DNA of 64,000 nucleotides, taken from assembly GCF_002113125.1 (NCBI RefSeq), contig NZ_NEJP01000019.1, forward strand, positions 62,001-126,000. Reading direction: 5' to 3'. Below, in pieces: positions 52,125 to 61,656 of the stretch. Each line of letters starts with the position of its first letter. Positions within the stretch are counted from its first letter, which is position 1. Position numbers and translations under genes: made by a program. This DNA comes from Pseudomonas sp. B20(2017). GTDB lineage: Bacteria > Pseudomonadota > Gammaproteobacteria > Pseudomonadales > Pseudomonadaceae. The notes under the pieces are model-generated. The model did not search any database. It had not been told where the DNA came from and worked only from the letters and a program-made list of their open reading frames with translations.

Positions 52125-53390
52125 TCAATGGTGCGCGGGCTCGGCAGCGGTCGCCGGCTCGTCGCGCGTTGCATGCTTGACCAGTTTGCCGATGGTCAGG
52201 CCCTGCAACAGGATCGACGACAGCACCACGATGTAAGTGATGCTCAGCAGCAGATCGCGCTCCGGGCCCAGCGGCAGGGCGAGGGCCAACGCCACCGAAA
52301 CACCGCCGCGCAAACCACCCCAGGTCAGGATCCGGATCGTGCCGCGCGGCACCGTACGCCAGCGTCGCAACAGAACAATGGCCGGGGCCACGGTGAGCAG
52401 GCGCGACAGCAGAATCGCCAGCGCCAGCAGGCTTGCCGCTGCCACGTGCAGCCAGTTGAACGGCAGCAGCAACAGCTCCATCCCGATCAGCGCGAACAGC
52501 AGGGCGTTGAGCATGTCGTCGAGCAATTCCCAGAAACCATCCAGGTATTTGCGCGTCATGTCGTTCATCGCCAGGTTGCGACCTAGGTTACCGATGATCA
52601 GACCGGCGACCACCATCGCAATCGGCGCCGAGACGTGCAGCTCGGTGGCCATCGCCGAACCGCCGATCACCAGTGCCAGGGTCAGCATGACTTCGATCTG
52701 GTGCTGTTCGATGCTCTTGATCATCAGATACACCAGATAACCGATCAGCCCGCCGAACAGCACGCCGCCGATGGCTTCATGGGCAAACAGCATGGCTGTG
52801 GCGCCGACGGTCGGGGTTTCGCCCAGTTGCGCGATGCCCAGCAGCACGGTGAACACCACCACGGCGGTGCCGTCGTTGAACAGCGATTCGCCGACGATGG
52901 TGGTTTTCAACGGCTTCGAGGCGTTGGCGGTACGCAGCACGCCGAGTACCGCAATCGGGTCGGTCGGGGAAATCAGTGCGCCGAACAACAGGCAGTAGAG
53001 GAAGCTCACGTGCCAGCCGAACAGGGCAAAAATGTAATAGGCGAGGCTGCCGATCACGGCGGTGGCGATCAGTACGCCGAAGGTCGCCAGCAGGCCGATT
53101 GGCCAGCGGTAGTTGCGCAGGTCGTTCAGGTTGACGTGCAAGGCGCCGGCGAACAGCAGGAACGACAGCATCCAGTTCATCAGCAGATCGCCGAAGTCGA
53201 TCTGGCCGATCAGTTGCTGCACGCGCTCTTCAAGACCGGGGTAACCGAGCAGGCTCAGGCCTTGCAGCAACAGGGAAAACATCAGTGCGGTAACCATCAC
53301 GCCGATGGTCGGGGGCAGGCCGATGAAGCGGAAATTGACGAAGGTGAGGAGGGTGGTGAGGCAGATGAAAGCGGCGACGAGTTCAAGCAT
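52125..53390 (-). CDS. Sodium/proton antiporter, CPA1 (NhaP) type
   Basis: The 421-residue protein has about 12 predicted helices. The antiporter core motifs are FGALISPTDPIAVLGVL and GESLFNDGTAVVVFTVLLG, where the Asp and Asn-Asp residues form the ion site. ILTWGGLRGGVSVALALALP is the later conserved helix. The ATG at 53390 begins MLELVAAFICLTTL; an upstream extension lacks membrane character. It ends in a His-containing hydrophilic tail directly against the FNT gene. Confidence 0.92.
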   Translation of the reverse strand: MLELVAAFICLTTLLTFVNFRFIGLPPTIGVMVTALMFSLLLQGLSLLGYPGLEERVQQLIGQIDFGDLLMNWMLSFLLFAGALHVNLNDLRNYRWPIGLLATFGVLIATAVIGSLAYYIFALFGWHVSFLYCLLFGALISPTDPIAVLGVLRTANASKPLKTTIVGESLFNDGTAVVVFTVLLGIAQLGETPTVGATAMLFAHEAIGGVLFGGLIGYLVYLMIKSIEQHQIEVMLTLALVIGGSAMATELHVSAPIAMVVAGLIIGNLGRNLAMNDMTRKYLDGFWELLDDMLNALLFALIGMELLLLPFNWLHVAAASLLALAILLSRLLTVAPAIVLLRRWRTVPRGTIRILTWGGLRGGVSVALALALPLGPERDLLLSITYIVVLSSILLQGLTIGKLVKHATRDEPATAAEPAHH

Positions 53391-53495
53391 CCGGGGTCCT
53401 TTGGATGGGGGGTGAAAGACAGCGCGCCCATTCATGGACGCAAGGGTTGGATGGGCTGACGCCGGGTGGGGACACAATTGTGTCCCCCGGGAAAA

Positions 53496-54665
53496 TCAGC
53501 CGGACACATTGACCGCAGCGACACCCCGACGTTGCAGGTAGATGAAAAACAGCGCCGTCAGCACGGTCAGCACGCCCACCAGCGCGCCAGTCCACGGCAA
53601 GTCCGCCAGGTCCGCGCCGCTGGCGACCACCAGCCCGCCGATCCACGCGCCGGCCGCATTGCCGAGGTTGAAGGCGCTCTGATTCAGGGTCGAGCCGAGG
53701 TTCGGTGCTTCATGCGCCTGATCGATGATCAGCAGTTGCAGGATCGGGCACAGGGCGAAGGCAAAAATCCCCCACAGCACCAGCGTGATTGCCGCCGGAA
53801 CCACCGAGCGACTGGTCTGGCTGAACGCCGCCAGAATCACCACCACCGCCAGCGCGACACCCACTAGCGACGGCAGCAAACGGCTGTCGGCCAGGCGTCC
53901 GCCGAGCATGCTGCCGCCGGTCAGGCCGACGCCGAACAACAACAGCATCACGGTCACTCCGTGAGGACTGACGCCGGTGATGTCCTGCAGAATCGGTGCA
54001 ATGTAGGTGAACACGCTGAACAGGCTGGTGGAGGCCAGCACGCTCATGCCCAGCGCCAACAACACGTTGACCTTGCCCAGCACCCTGAATTCGCTGGCGA
54101 GGTTGGCTTTGTCCATCGGGATGTGTTTCGGCAACCACAGCCATTGGGCGAGGGCGGCGATCACACCGATCACCGAGACCGCCCAGAAGGTCGAGCGCCA
54201 GCCAGCGTACTGGCCGAGCGCGGTGCCTAGCGGCACGCCGAGGACGTTGGCCAGGGTAAGACCGGTGAACATCATCGCGATCGCCTGTGCCCGCTTGTTC
54301 GGCGCGACCAGCCCGGCGGCTACCACCGAACCGATGCCGAAAAACGCGCCGTGGCATAGCGCGGTGACCACTCGCGCCGCCATCAGCGTTGCGTAGTTCG
54401 GCGCCAGTGCGCACAGCACGTTGCCGAGGATGAACATCAGCGTCATGCCCAGCAGCGTGGCCTTGCGCGGCATGTTGGCGGTGCCGATCGCGAGGATCGG
54501 CGCACCGAACACCACGCCCAGGGCGTAGCCGGTGATCAACAGGCCGGCGTGGGGAATGCTCACCGCGAGGTCGCGGGCGACATCGGGCAACAGGCCCATG
54601 ATGACGAATTCAGTGGTGCCGATGCCGAAAGCGGCAACAGCGAGTGCAAGCAAGGCGAGTGGCAT
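53496..54665 (-). CDS. MFS transporter, DHA1 family (AraJ/YdhP-like)
   Basis: This 389-residue protein has 12 hydrophobic helices and begins MPLALLALAVAAFGIGTTEF. TEFVIMGLLPDVARDL and the loop DxxGxRR-like NMPRKATLLG are typical of the drug/sugar efflux branch. The substrate is unknown. Another in-frame ATG lies far upstream but is not needed. It is divergent from the EamA gene, with 219 bases between the starts. Confidence 0.92.
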   Translation of the reverse strand: MPLALLALAVAAFGIGTTEFVIMGLLPDVARDLAVSIPHAGLLITGYALGVVFGAPILAIGTANMPRKATLLGMTLMFILGNVLCALAPNYATLMAARVVTALCHGAFFGIGSVVAAGLVAPNKRAQAIAMMFTGLTLANVLGVPLGTALGQYAGWRSTFWAVSVIGVIAALAQWLWLPKHIPMDKANLASEFRVLGKVNVLLALGMSVLASTSLFSVFTYIAPILQDITGVSPHGVTVMLLLFGVGLTGGSMLGGRLADSRLLPSLVGVALAVVVILAAFSQTSRSVVPAAITLVLWGIFAFALCPILQLLIIDQAHEAPNLGSTLNQSAFNLGNAAGAWIGGLVVASGADLADLPWTGALVGVLTVLTALFFIYLQRRGVAAVNVSG

Positions 54666-54884
54666 GCGCAAGGTCTCTGTCGGTAGTCTTGACGCTTTGA
54701 TCAGGCATACGCAGGCCGGCGACCGGTCTCGGACGAGAACGGGGCAGGCAGGAATTATTGGAATTTGTCTGTGCGCAACTGAGTGCGGCGTGGTCGCTTG
54801 CAGTATAAACAGCTGCTGACACATCGCGAATCAATAATCTGACTAATTGGCTCAGGCTCAATAACAAGAAGCAAGGAGTGGCAC

Positions 54885-55718
54885 GTGCTGGCGACAGCTC
54901 TGGTGTTGGTGGCGGCGCTGTTGCACGCAGCGTGGAATACGTTGATCAAGTTCAGTGCCGAGCGGCTGCTGGTGGTGGCCTGCATGGACACCGTGGCACT
55001 GTTGTTCGTCGCGCTGGCATTCCCTTTCATCAGCCTGCCGCCGCCGGATATCTGGCCGTGGATTCTGGCGTCGGCGGCGTTCGAGCTGCTCTATCGCTAC
55101 CTGTTGATCCAGGCCTATCGGGTCGGCGACCTGGGGCTGGTCTATCCATTGATGCGCGGATTGTCGCCGCTGGTAGTGCTGGCGCTGACCCTGATCTTCG
55201 CCGGCGAAGTGCTGACCACCCAGCAGATCTTCGGGATCCTGTTGATCCCGCTGGGCATGGCCTGCCTGCTTTGGCAGGGCGGCGGCGGGAAACATCTGCC
55301 GTGGTCGATGCTGCCGGTAGTAGCGCTGATCGGCTTGTGCATCGGCTGCTACACCTACATCGATGGCCAGGCGTTGCGGCGCTGGTCGCATCCGCTGGAT
55401 TACCTGGTCTGGGTCACATTGCTCAGTGCCTGGCCGTTCCCGTTGCTGGCGTGGGTGGCCAAGCGTCCGGCGTTCAAGCTGTTCTGGCGCGAGCAATGGA
55501 AGCTGGGACTGGCGGTCGGGTTCTGCGTGTTGTTCAGCTACGCTCTGGTGCTGTGGGCGATGCAGTTGGGCTCGATTGCCGAAGCGGCGGCGTTGCGTGA
55601 AATCAGCGTGATCCTGGTGGTGCTGTTCGGCATGCGTTACCTGAAAGAACCTTTCGGCCGGCCACGGCTCTTAGCCTGTGGGCTGGTGCTGGTCGGCATG
55701 CTGGTGATGAAGCTCTGA
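54885..55718 (+). CDS. EamA (DMT superfamily) transporter
   Basis: The 277-residue protein has about ten helices and two EamA repeats, starting MLATALVLVAALLHAAWNTLIKF and including YRVGDLGLVYPLMRGLSPLVV and LGSIAEAAALREISVILVVLFG. It is likely an exporter of small metabolites. AAGGAGTGGCACGTG places the ribosome-binding site before the GTG codon at 54885. A MAPEG gene follows after 39 bases. Confidence 0.92.
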   Translation: MLATALVLVAALLHAAWNTLIKFSAERLLVVACMDTVALLFVALAFPFISLPPPDIWPWILASAAFELLYRYLLIQAYRVGDLGLVYPLMRGLSPLVVLALTLIFAGEVLTTQQIFGILLIPLGMACLLWQGGGGKHLPWSMLPVVALIGLCIGCYTYIDGQALRRWSHPLDYLVWVTLLSAWPFPLLAWVAKRPAFKLFWREQWKLGLAVGFCVLFSYALVLWAMQLGSIAEAAALREISVILVVLFGMRYLKEPFGRPRLLACGLVLVGMLVMKL

Positions 55719-55757
55719 CCGCCCGGCAACTCTAAAACTCGAAAGAAGGACGGCGTT

Positions 55758-56141
55758 ATGACGGTGGCTCTGTGGTGTGTGTTGATCGCGATCTTTCTGC
55801 CCTATCTGTGCACCGTCGTGGCCAAGGCCTCGGGTGGTTTCAGACTGCGGGACAATCATGATCCCCGGGACTTTCTGGACAGCGTGGATGGCGTGGCGCG
55901 CCGTGCCCATGCGGCGCAACTGAACAGTTTTGAAGTGACCCCGGCGTTTGCGACTGCGGTGATCGTCGCGCACCTGGTGGGCACTGCAGAGCTGGTGACG
56001 GTCAATGTACTGGCGGTGCTGTTCATCACCAGTCGCCTGCTCTACATCATTTGCTATCTGGCGGACTGGGCGATTCTGCGGTCGCTGGTGTGGTTTGTCG
56101 GGATGGGGCTGATTGCCAGTTTCTTCTTCGTTTCGGTCTGA
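55758..56141 (+). CDS. MAPEG family membrane protein
   Basis: The 127-residue protein has four hydrophobic helices and the MAPEG-type segment DNHDPRDFLDSVDGVARRAHAAQLNSFEVTPAF-like region (landmarks DNHDPRDFL and AAQLNSFE). Bacterial members are uncharacterised relatives of membrane glutathione transferases. An AAGGA site precedes the ATG. It ends at a bidirectional terminator. Confidence 0.9.
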   Translation: MTVALWCVLIAIFLPYLCTVVAKASGGFRLRDNHDPRDFLDSVDGVARRAHAAQLNSFEVTPAFATAVIVAHLVGTAELVTVNVLAVLFITSRLLYIICYLADWAILRSLVWFVGMGLIASFFFVSV

Positions 56142-56146
56142 AGCTG

Positions 56147-56181
56147 AAAAGATCGCAGGCTGACGAGGCCTGCGATCTTTT
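56147..56181. terminator. Bidirectional terminator, MAPEG gene / mltA
   Basis: AAAAGATCGCAGGC and GCCTGCGATCTTTT pair perfectly around TGACGAG. It sits between the convergent MAPEG and mltA genes. Confidence 0.93.
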
Positions 56182-56190
56182 GCGTTGCGC

Positions 56191-57363
56191 TTATGGCTTG
56201 TCGGCCACCTGCGGCACTTGCGGCAGCGCTGCACCTTTCGGCCAGAGCATCCAGATCTGCCCTTGCTGCTTCATGTCGCCGGCCAGTTGCCCGGCGGCAT
56301 CGCCAGTGCCCCAGAACAGATCCGCGCGAACCTCACCGGCAATCGCGCCGCCGGTATCCTGAGCAGCCACCGGGCGCACCAGCGGCGTGCCGTCCGGGCG
56401 AGTGGTCGACAGCCACAACAGGCTGCCCAGCGGAATCACCTTGCGGTCCACAGCCGCGCTGTAACCGGCGGTCAACGGCACGTTCAGCGAGCCGCGCGGC
56501 CCTTCGTTGCTGTCCGGATTGCGGGTGAAGAACACGTAGCTCGGGTTGCTCGCCAGCATTTCCGGAATGCGCGACGGGTTGGCCTTGGCCCAGTTGCTGA
56601 TCGCACCCATGGTGACTTCTTCTTTTTTCAGCTCGCCCTGTTCCACCAGCCAGCGGCCGATCGGTCGGTACGGGTGACCGTTCTGGTCGGCATAGGCGAT
56701 GCGCAGCTGGCGACCGTCCTCGGTCTGAATCCGCCCCGAACCCTGAATCTGCAGGAATTGCAGGTTCATCGGATCGGTCAGCCAGGCCACGACCGGCGCC
56801 TTGACGCCCTGGCTTTCGATGGTCGCCGCGTCGTCGTAAGGCTTGAGCACGCGACCTTCGAGGCGGCCGCGCAGGCGCTTGCCTTTCAGTTCGGGGTAAA
56901 TGCTGTCCAGCGACACAATGATCATGTCTTCGGGCACGCCATACACCGGCACGTTGGCCGTGGCGGTTTGCGTCAGGCTACCGGGATAGACCGGTTCGTA
57001 GTAGCCGGTGATCAGACCGTTGGGGTTGTCGTTCTCGGCGCGCAGGCCGAACACGTCGAGGTTCTGCTTGAGGAAGGTGCGGATGTCGCCGGCGCTTTGC
57101 GGCACGTTGCCGGCGGCTGCACAGGTCGGGCCCCAGACCGGGTCCGCCTTGAGCCGGGTGCACGCGCTGCGCCAGGAACCGAAACCGGCTACCAGATCGC
57201 TATCGGACACTGCCGGCAGGGCTTCCCAGGTGGCACTGGAATACGTGGCCAGGGCGTGGGTTTTCGGCTTGGCGCTGTCGCCACCGGTGCAGCCGGCGAG
57301 GATCGCCAGCAGCGGGAGGGCCGCGATAAGCGGATGACGCCAGGCCTTGAAACGGCTGTTCAT
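56191..57363 (-). CDS. mltA: Membrane-bound lytic murein transglycosylase A
   Basis: MltA (390 residues) cuts murein glycan strands at the outer membrane. It is a lipoprotein: the signal ends LLAILAGC with the lipid cysteine near residue 26. The MltA domain includes LITGYYEPVYPGS, and the C-terminal 3D domain includes RPVAAQDTGGAIAGEVRADLFWG with the catalytic Asp in AQDTGGAI. The ATG at 57363 gives a compact signal peptide; an upstream one gives an unlikely extension. Confidence 0.95.
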   Translation of the reverse strand: MNSRFKAWRHPLIAALPLLAILAGCTGGDSAKPKTHALATYSSATWEALPAVSDSDLVAGFGSWRSACTRLKADPVWGPTCAAAGNVPQSAGDIRTFLKQNLDVFGLRAENDNPNGLITGYYEPVYPGSLTQTATANVPVYGVPEDMIIVSLDSIYPELKGKRLRGRLEGRVLKPYDDAATIESQGVKAPVVAWLTDPMNLQFLQIQGSGRIQTEDGRQLRIAYADQNGHPYRPIGRWLVEQGELKKEEVTMGAISNWAKANPSRIPEMLASNPSYVFFTRNPDSNEGPRGSLNVPLTAGYSAAVDRKVIPLGSLLWLSTTRPDGTPLVRPVAAQDTGGAIAGEVRADLFWGTGDAAGQLAGDMKQQGQIWMLWPKGAALPQVPQVADKP

Positions 57364-57491
57364 GGAGAATTTCCTGTGCCGGTTGCAGAAGTGCTCCATG
57401 CGCTCAAGCAACCCTTATTGTTAATAGGGCTATTGGTGTTTGGCGGTGACCCGAGGATACTGGCCGCCGATTTCCGTGACCTGAAGCCACC

Positions 57492-57941
57492 ATGACTCTT
57501 AAAAGAATTTCTGTTGTATTGCTGGCCTGTCTGACCTTGTCCGCCTGTGGCGGTGTCGACCCGAATTCCCCGCTGGGTCAGCGCAAGGCGATCTTCAAGC
57601 AGATGCTCAAGACCGGCGAAGACCTGGGCGGCATGCTGCGCGGACGTATTGCCTTCGACGGGCCGAAATTTGCGGAAGGTGCGGTCAAGCTCGATGCGTT
57701 GTCCCATGAGCCGTGGAAACATTTCCCGCAGGTGCGCGAAGAAGATCACACCAGCGCCAAGGACGATGTCTGGCAGAAACAGGCGCGCTTCCAGGAAATG
57801 GCCCGCACCCTTGAAGCGGCCACCGGTGAACTGGTGATCGCCAGCAAGGTTCAACCCTACAAGGCCAGCAACCTGGGGCCGGCCGTGCAGAAAGTCGAAG
57901 ATGCCTGCAGTGCCTGCCATAAAGAATTTCGGGACCATTGA
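57492..57941 (+). CDS. Cytochrome c lipoprotein (cytochrome c'/c556-like)
   Basis: The 149-residue protein has a lipoprotein signal (VVLLACLTLSACGG, lipid Cys near 19), a four-helix body starting RKAIFKQMLKTGEDLGGML, and a single C-terminal heme-binding motif CSACHKEF at about residues 139-146. This layout is that of class II cytochrome c. As a lipoprotein it would face the periplasm and carry electrons; the partner is not known. It is divergent from mltA with 128 bases between. Confidence 0.9.
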   Translation: MTLKRISVVLLACLTLSACGGVDPNSPLGQRKAIFKQMLKTGEDLGGMLRGRIAFDGPKFAEGAVKLDALSHEPWKHFPQVREEDHTSAKDDVWQKQARFQEMARTLEAATGELVIASKVQPYKASNLGPAVQKVEDACSACHKEFRDH

Positions 57942-57964
57942 TTTCTGTTGTTTGAGTGGACGCC

Positions 57965-58045
57965 TTCGCGAACAAGCCCGCTCCCGCACTTGACCGTATT
58001 CACCTGAGCAACCCGGTCTGATGTGGGAGTGGGCTTGCTCGCGAA
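57965..58045. repeat. REPIN, inward GTGGG arms, degenerate
   Basis: The left arm reads TTCGCGAACAAGCCCGCTCC and the right TGTGGGAGTGGGCTTGCTCG; each has a mismatch from the consensus. They face inward across about 33 bases between convergent genes. Confidence 0.82.
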
Positions 58046-58073
58046 GAGGGCATCACATTCAACGCATTGGCGG

Positions 58074-58469
58074 TTACTTGTCGAGTTCGTCCAGCGCGTC
58101 CTGCAATTCCTTGCGCGATTCGGCGAGCTTGTTCTTGCGCTTGTCGATCTTCTCCGGATCGCCTTTCTTCATGGCCTTGTCCAGATCGGCCTGACGCTTG
58201 CTCACTTCGTGCTTGGCGTCGAGCACCTTGTTTTCGCGCTCTTTCTTCAGGCCCGCGTCGGTGCAGTGTTCGGTGACTTCGCGCAGAGCGGTTTCGAGGC
58301 CGGCCTGCTGGTCGGCGTTGCCGCGGGACTTGGCCTGTTCGATCTGATTGATGATGCCCTGCTTCTTGGCGGCACAACCGGTCAGGCCCGGCGCGTCTTC
58401 GTCGGCCATCACTGGGGCGGCGAGGACTGCGCAGAATGACAGCAGGGCGAGCGGTGCGAGAAATTTCAT
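58074..58469 (-). CDS. DUF1090 family periplasmic protein
   Basis: The 131-residue protein has a signal peptide (MKFLAPLALLSFCAVLAAPVMA) and a mature part that is highly charged and predicted to be helical, with GCAAKKQGIINQIEQAKSRG and a later Cys in TEHCTDAG, matching DUF1090 (YqjC-like). The two cysteines may form a disulfide. The function is unknown. The ATG at 58469 starts the signal peptide; the frame continues upstream but without support. Confidence 0.88.
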   Translation of the reverse strand: MKFLAPLALLSFCAVLAAPVMADEDAPGLTGCAAKKQGIINQIEQAKSRGNADQQAGLETALREVTEHCTDAGLKKERENKVLDAKHEVSKRQADLDKAMKKGDPEKIDKRKNKLAESRKELQDALDELDK

Positions 58470-58567
58470 AAAAGCTCCATGTGCAAAGGCAATCGGGTCG
58501 GTAAAGCACTGCGCTGTTGGAGCGCTCCGGCGGACATTGGGTTCCCGGCGGGCCGGGGATTGCATGT

Positions 58568-60244
58568 TCAGAAGCCGTCGACGCCGGCGGCTTGCAGGGT
58601 TTCACTCAGGGCCAGTACCTGCGGGTCGCGAAAAAAGGCGCTCAATTGCGCCGCGCGACCCGGGCCGATCCCGGCTTCTGCCTGCCATTGTTCGGTATTG
58701 CGTTGTGCCAGCGCCTGCCATGAATCGGCGAGTGTTGCCTGACCGGTCGGTGGCAGCCCCAGGGCTTTGAGCCACTGCAGGAACGGCCGTTGGCGGGCGC
58801 TGTGGAAATTGTGCAGCAGGCGGGCGCTGCTGCGCTCGCCGAGACCGGCAATGTTAGCAAGCTCCGGCCCGTCGAGGGTCAACCAATCCAGCAGGCTGTT
58901 CAGGCGGCCTGTTTCCAGAAGTTTCTCCCAGGTGCCTCGACCGACATGCGACAGGGCCAGCCCCTGCTTGCCGCTGAGCCAGGTCAGGCGCGCGAGGAAC
59001 TGGCTTTCGCAGCCAGGCGTCGGTTGCCAGCAGCTCAAAGCATGAAAGTCGCTGGCGAGCGGAACGTTCAGACCGGCGCGTTCGGTGCTGCGAAGCACCA
59101 CGCTGTCCAGGCGCGGGATCGTCAGCCCGGCCAGGCTGATTGCCACCTGATCGCCGGGGCGAATGTCCAGCTCCTGCCAACGCCTGAGCGAACTGACGCT
59201 GACCCGTTTGATCTGCCGGTCATCGAGCATCACCGGCGACAGTTCAAGCACCGGCGTGATGCGCCCGGTGCGGCCGATCTTGAAGTTCACCTTGCGCACA
59301 TCGGCCAGCGCCTGGGCGAAAGGGTATTTCCAGGCGACGGCCCAGTAGGGTGGCCGAGCCTGCCAGCGCTCCGCCGGTGACCGCAGGCTCTGACGCAGAA
59401 CCACGCCGTCCGTGGCGAAGGGCAATGGCGAGCGATACCAGTGATCGCGCCAGTGTTGCGCGTCGCTCAGGCTGGCGACGGCCTGGCTGTAGGGCTCCGT
59501 GGTGGGAAAGCCGAATTGCGCCAGGGCCGCGATTCGCTCCGGCAAATCCTTCGGCCCTTGCGGCCAGTCCCAGACAAACAGCCCGATGCTGGCAGCGTGT
59601 TTCGCGTCCAGATCCTTGCGCCCCAGCAGGCCGGCCACGGTGGCGCGAGCGTTGGCGCTGCCGGCACGTGCCTGCGTATGCCCGTTCAAGCGCCAGTAGA
59701 GTTCGCCTTGTACCAGCAGATCCTGCGGTTGCGTCAGCTGTTGCGGAATGGCTCCGATCCTTTTTGCCGATACGGTCCAGTCCTGCCCGCGAACACCATC
59801 CCCGCGACTGATCGCCTGATGCAGTCGACCGTCGCGATAGATCAGGGTCACCGCTACGCCATCGACCTTGGGTTGTACCCAGACGTTCTGGCGGTCGCGC
59901 AGCCAGGTGGCGATGTCCGCCGCGTCATGAAGCTTGTCCAGACCAGTGTGAGCGACAGGGTGCGCAATCGGGCCTGATGCGGTGCGCAACGGCTCGGGCG
60001 GTGAGGGAAGTTTGAAGCACCGGCGCCATTGGTTCAGGCGCAGACGTGACTGATCGTAGAGCTCATCGGCGATCACCGAGCGACTTTCGCGATGATAGGT
60101 GTCGTCCCAGCGGTCGATCTGTTGTTGCAGGGCGGCGACTTCGCTCGATGCCCGGGCGGCGGCCCAGTCGGGGCAATCGTCAGCGAAGGCGTTGAGGTGG
60201 AAGACCGGAAGGAAAAACAGAAACAGGCGCAGTGTGGCAAGCAT
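58568..60244 (-). CDS. ligB: NAD-dependent DNA ligase LigB, with signal-like N-terminus
   Basis: LigB (558 residues) is the short accessory NAD-dependent ligase. The adenylated lysine is Lys126 in VQPKVDGVAVTLIYRDG. OB-fold and helix-hairpin-helix regions follow (GPELANIAGLGERSSARLLHNF), while the zinc finger and BRCT of LigA are missing. The first 22 residues (LRLFLFFLPVFHLNAFADD) look like a cleavable export signal, as in E. coli LigB. It is 203 bases downstream of metK. Confidence 0.93.
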   Translation of the reverse strand: MLATLRLFLFFLPVFHLNAFADDCPDWAAARASSEVAALQQQIDRWDDTYHRESRSVIADELYDQSRLRLNQWRRCFKLPSPPEPLRTASGPIAHPVAHTGLDKLHDAADIATWLRDRQNVWVQPKVDGVAVTLIYRDGRLHQAISRGDGVRGQDWTVSAKRIGAIPQQLTQPQDLLVQGELYWRLNGHTQARAGSANARATVAGLLGRKDLDAKHAASIGLFVWDWPQGPKDLPERIAALAQFGFPTTEPYSQAVASLSDAQHWRDHWYRSPLPFATDGVVLRQSLRSPAERWQARPPYWAVAWKYPFAQALADVRKVNFKIGRTGRITPVLELSPVMLDDRQIKRVSVSSLRRWQELDIRPGDQVAISLAGLTIPRLDSVVLRSTERAGLNVPLASDFHALSCWQPTPGCESQFLARLTWLSGKQGLALSHVGRGTWEKLLETGRLNSLLDWLTLDGPELANIAGLGERSSARLLHNFHSARQRPFLQWLKALGLPPTGQATLADSWQALAQRNTEQWQAEAGIGPGRAAQLSAFFRDPQVLALSETLQAAGVDGF

Positions 60245-60360
60245 CGTGAGCGTCCTTGCTCAGGGAGGTGCTTGAAGGCTAGGCGAGGAATTGTTGTTGA
60301 GAGCGGTGGGTGTTTTGCGAGCTGTTTCCGATGCGGAGGTGATGTCGCCGATTCGGGCCT

Positions 60361-60387
60361 CATCGCGAGCAAGCTCGCTCCCACAGG
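60361..60387. repeat. Single REP element
   Basis: One copy of ATCGCGAGCAAGCTCGCTCC with the CCACAG end lies between ligB and metK. No inverted partner is found nearby, unlike the other copies of this repeat in the window. Confidence 0.9.
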
Positions 60388-60396
60388 GTACGAACG

Positions 60397-60431
60397 AAAA
60401 AGCCCCGCACGGCGAACCGTGCGGGGCTTCT
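60397..60431 (-). terminator. Rho-independent terminator after metK
   Basis: AAGCCCCGCACGG and CCGTGCGGGGCTT pair perfectly around CGAA. On the minus strand the stem is followed by a T run (AAAAA on the plus strand), 17 bases after the metK stop. Confidence 0.93.
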
Positions 60432-60447
60432 TGTACCGCCAGGAAAA

Positions 60448-61638
<1,191 letters not shown>

Positions 61639-61656
61639 CTCGATGTTTTCCTGAAT

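Noticed and set aside
372..60387. Repeats resembling a dispersed CRISPR
   Set aside because: Copies are single pairs spread over 60 kb, not arrays with regular unique spacers, and no cas gene is present.
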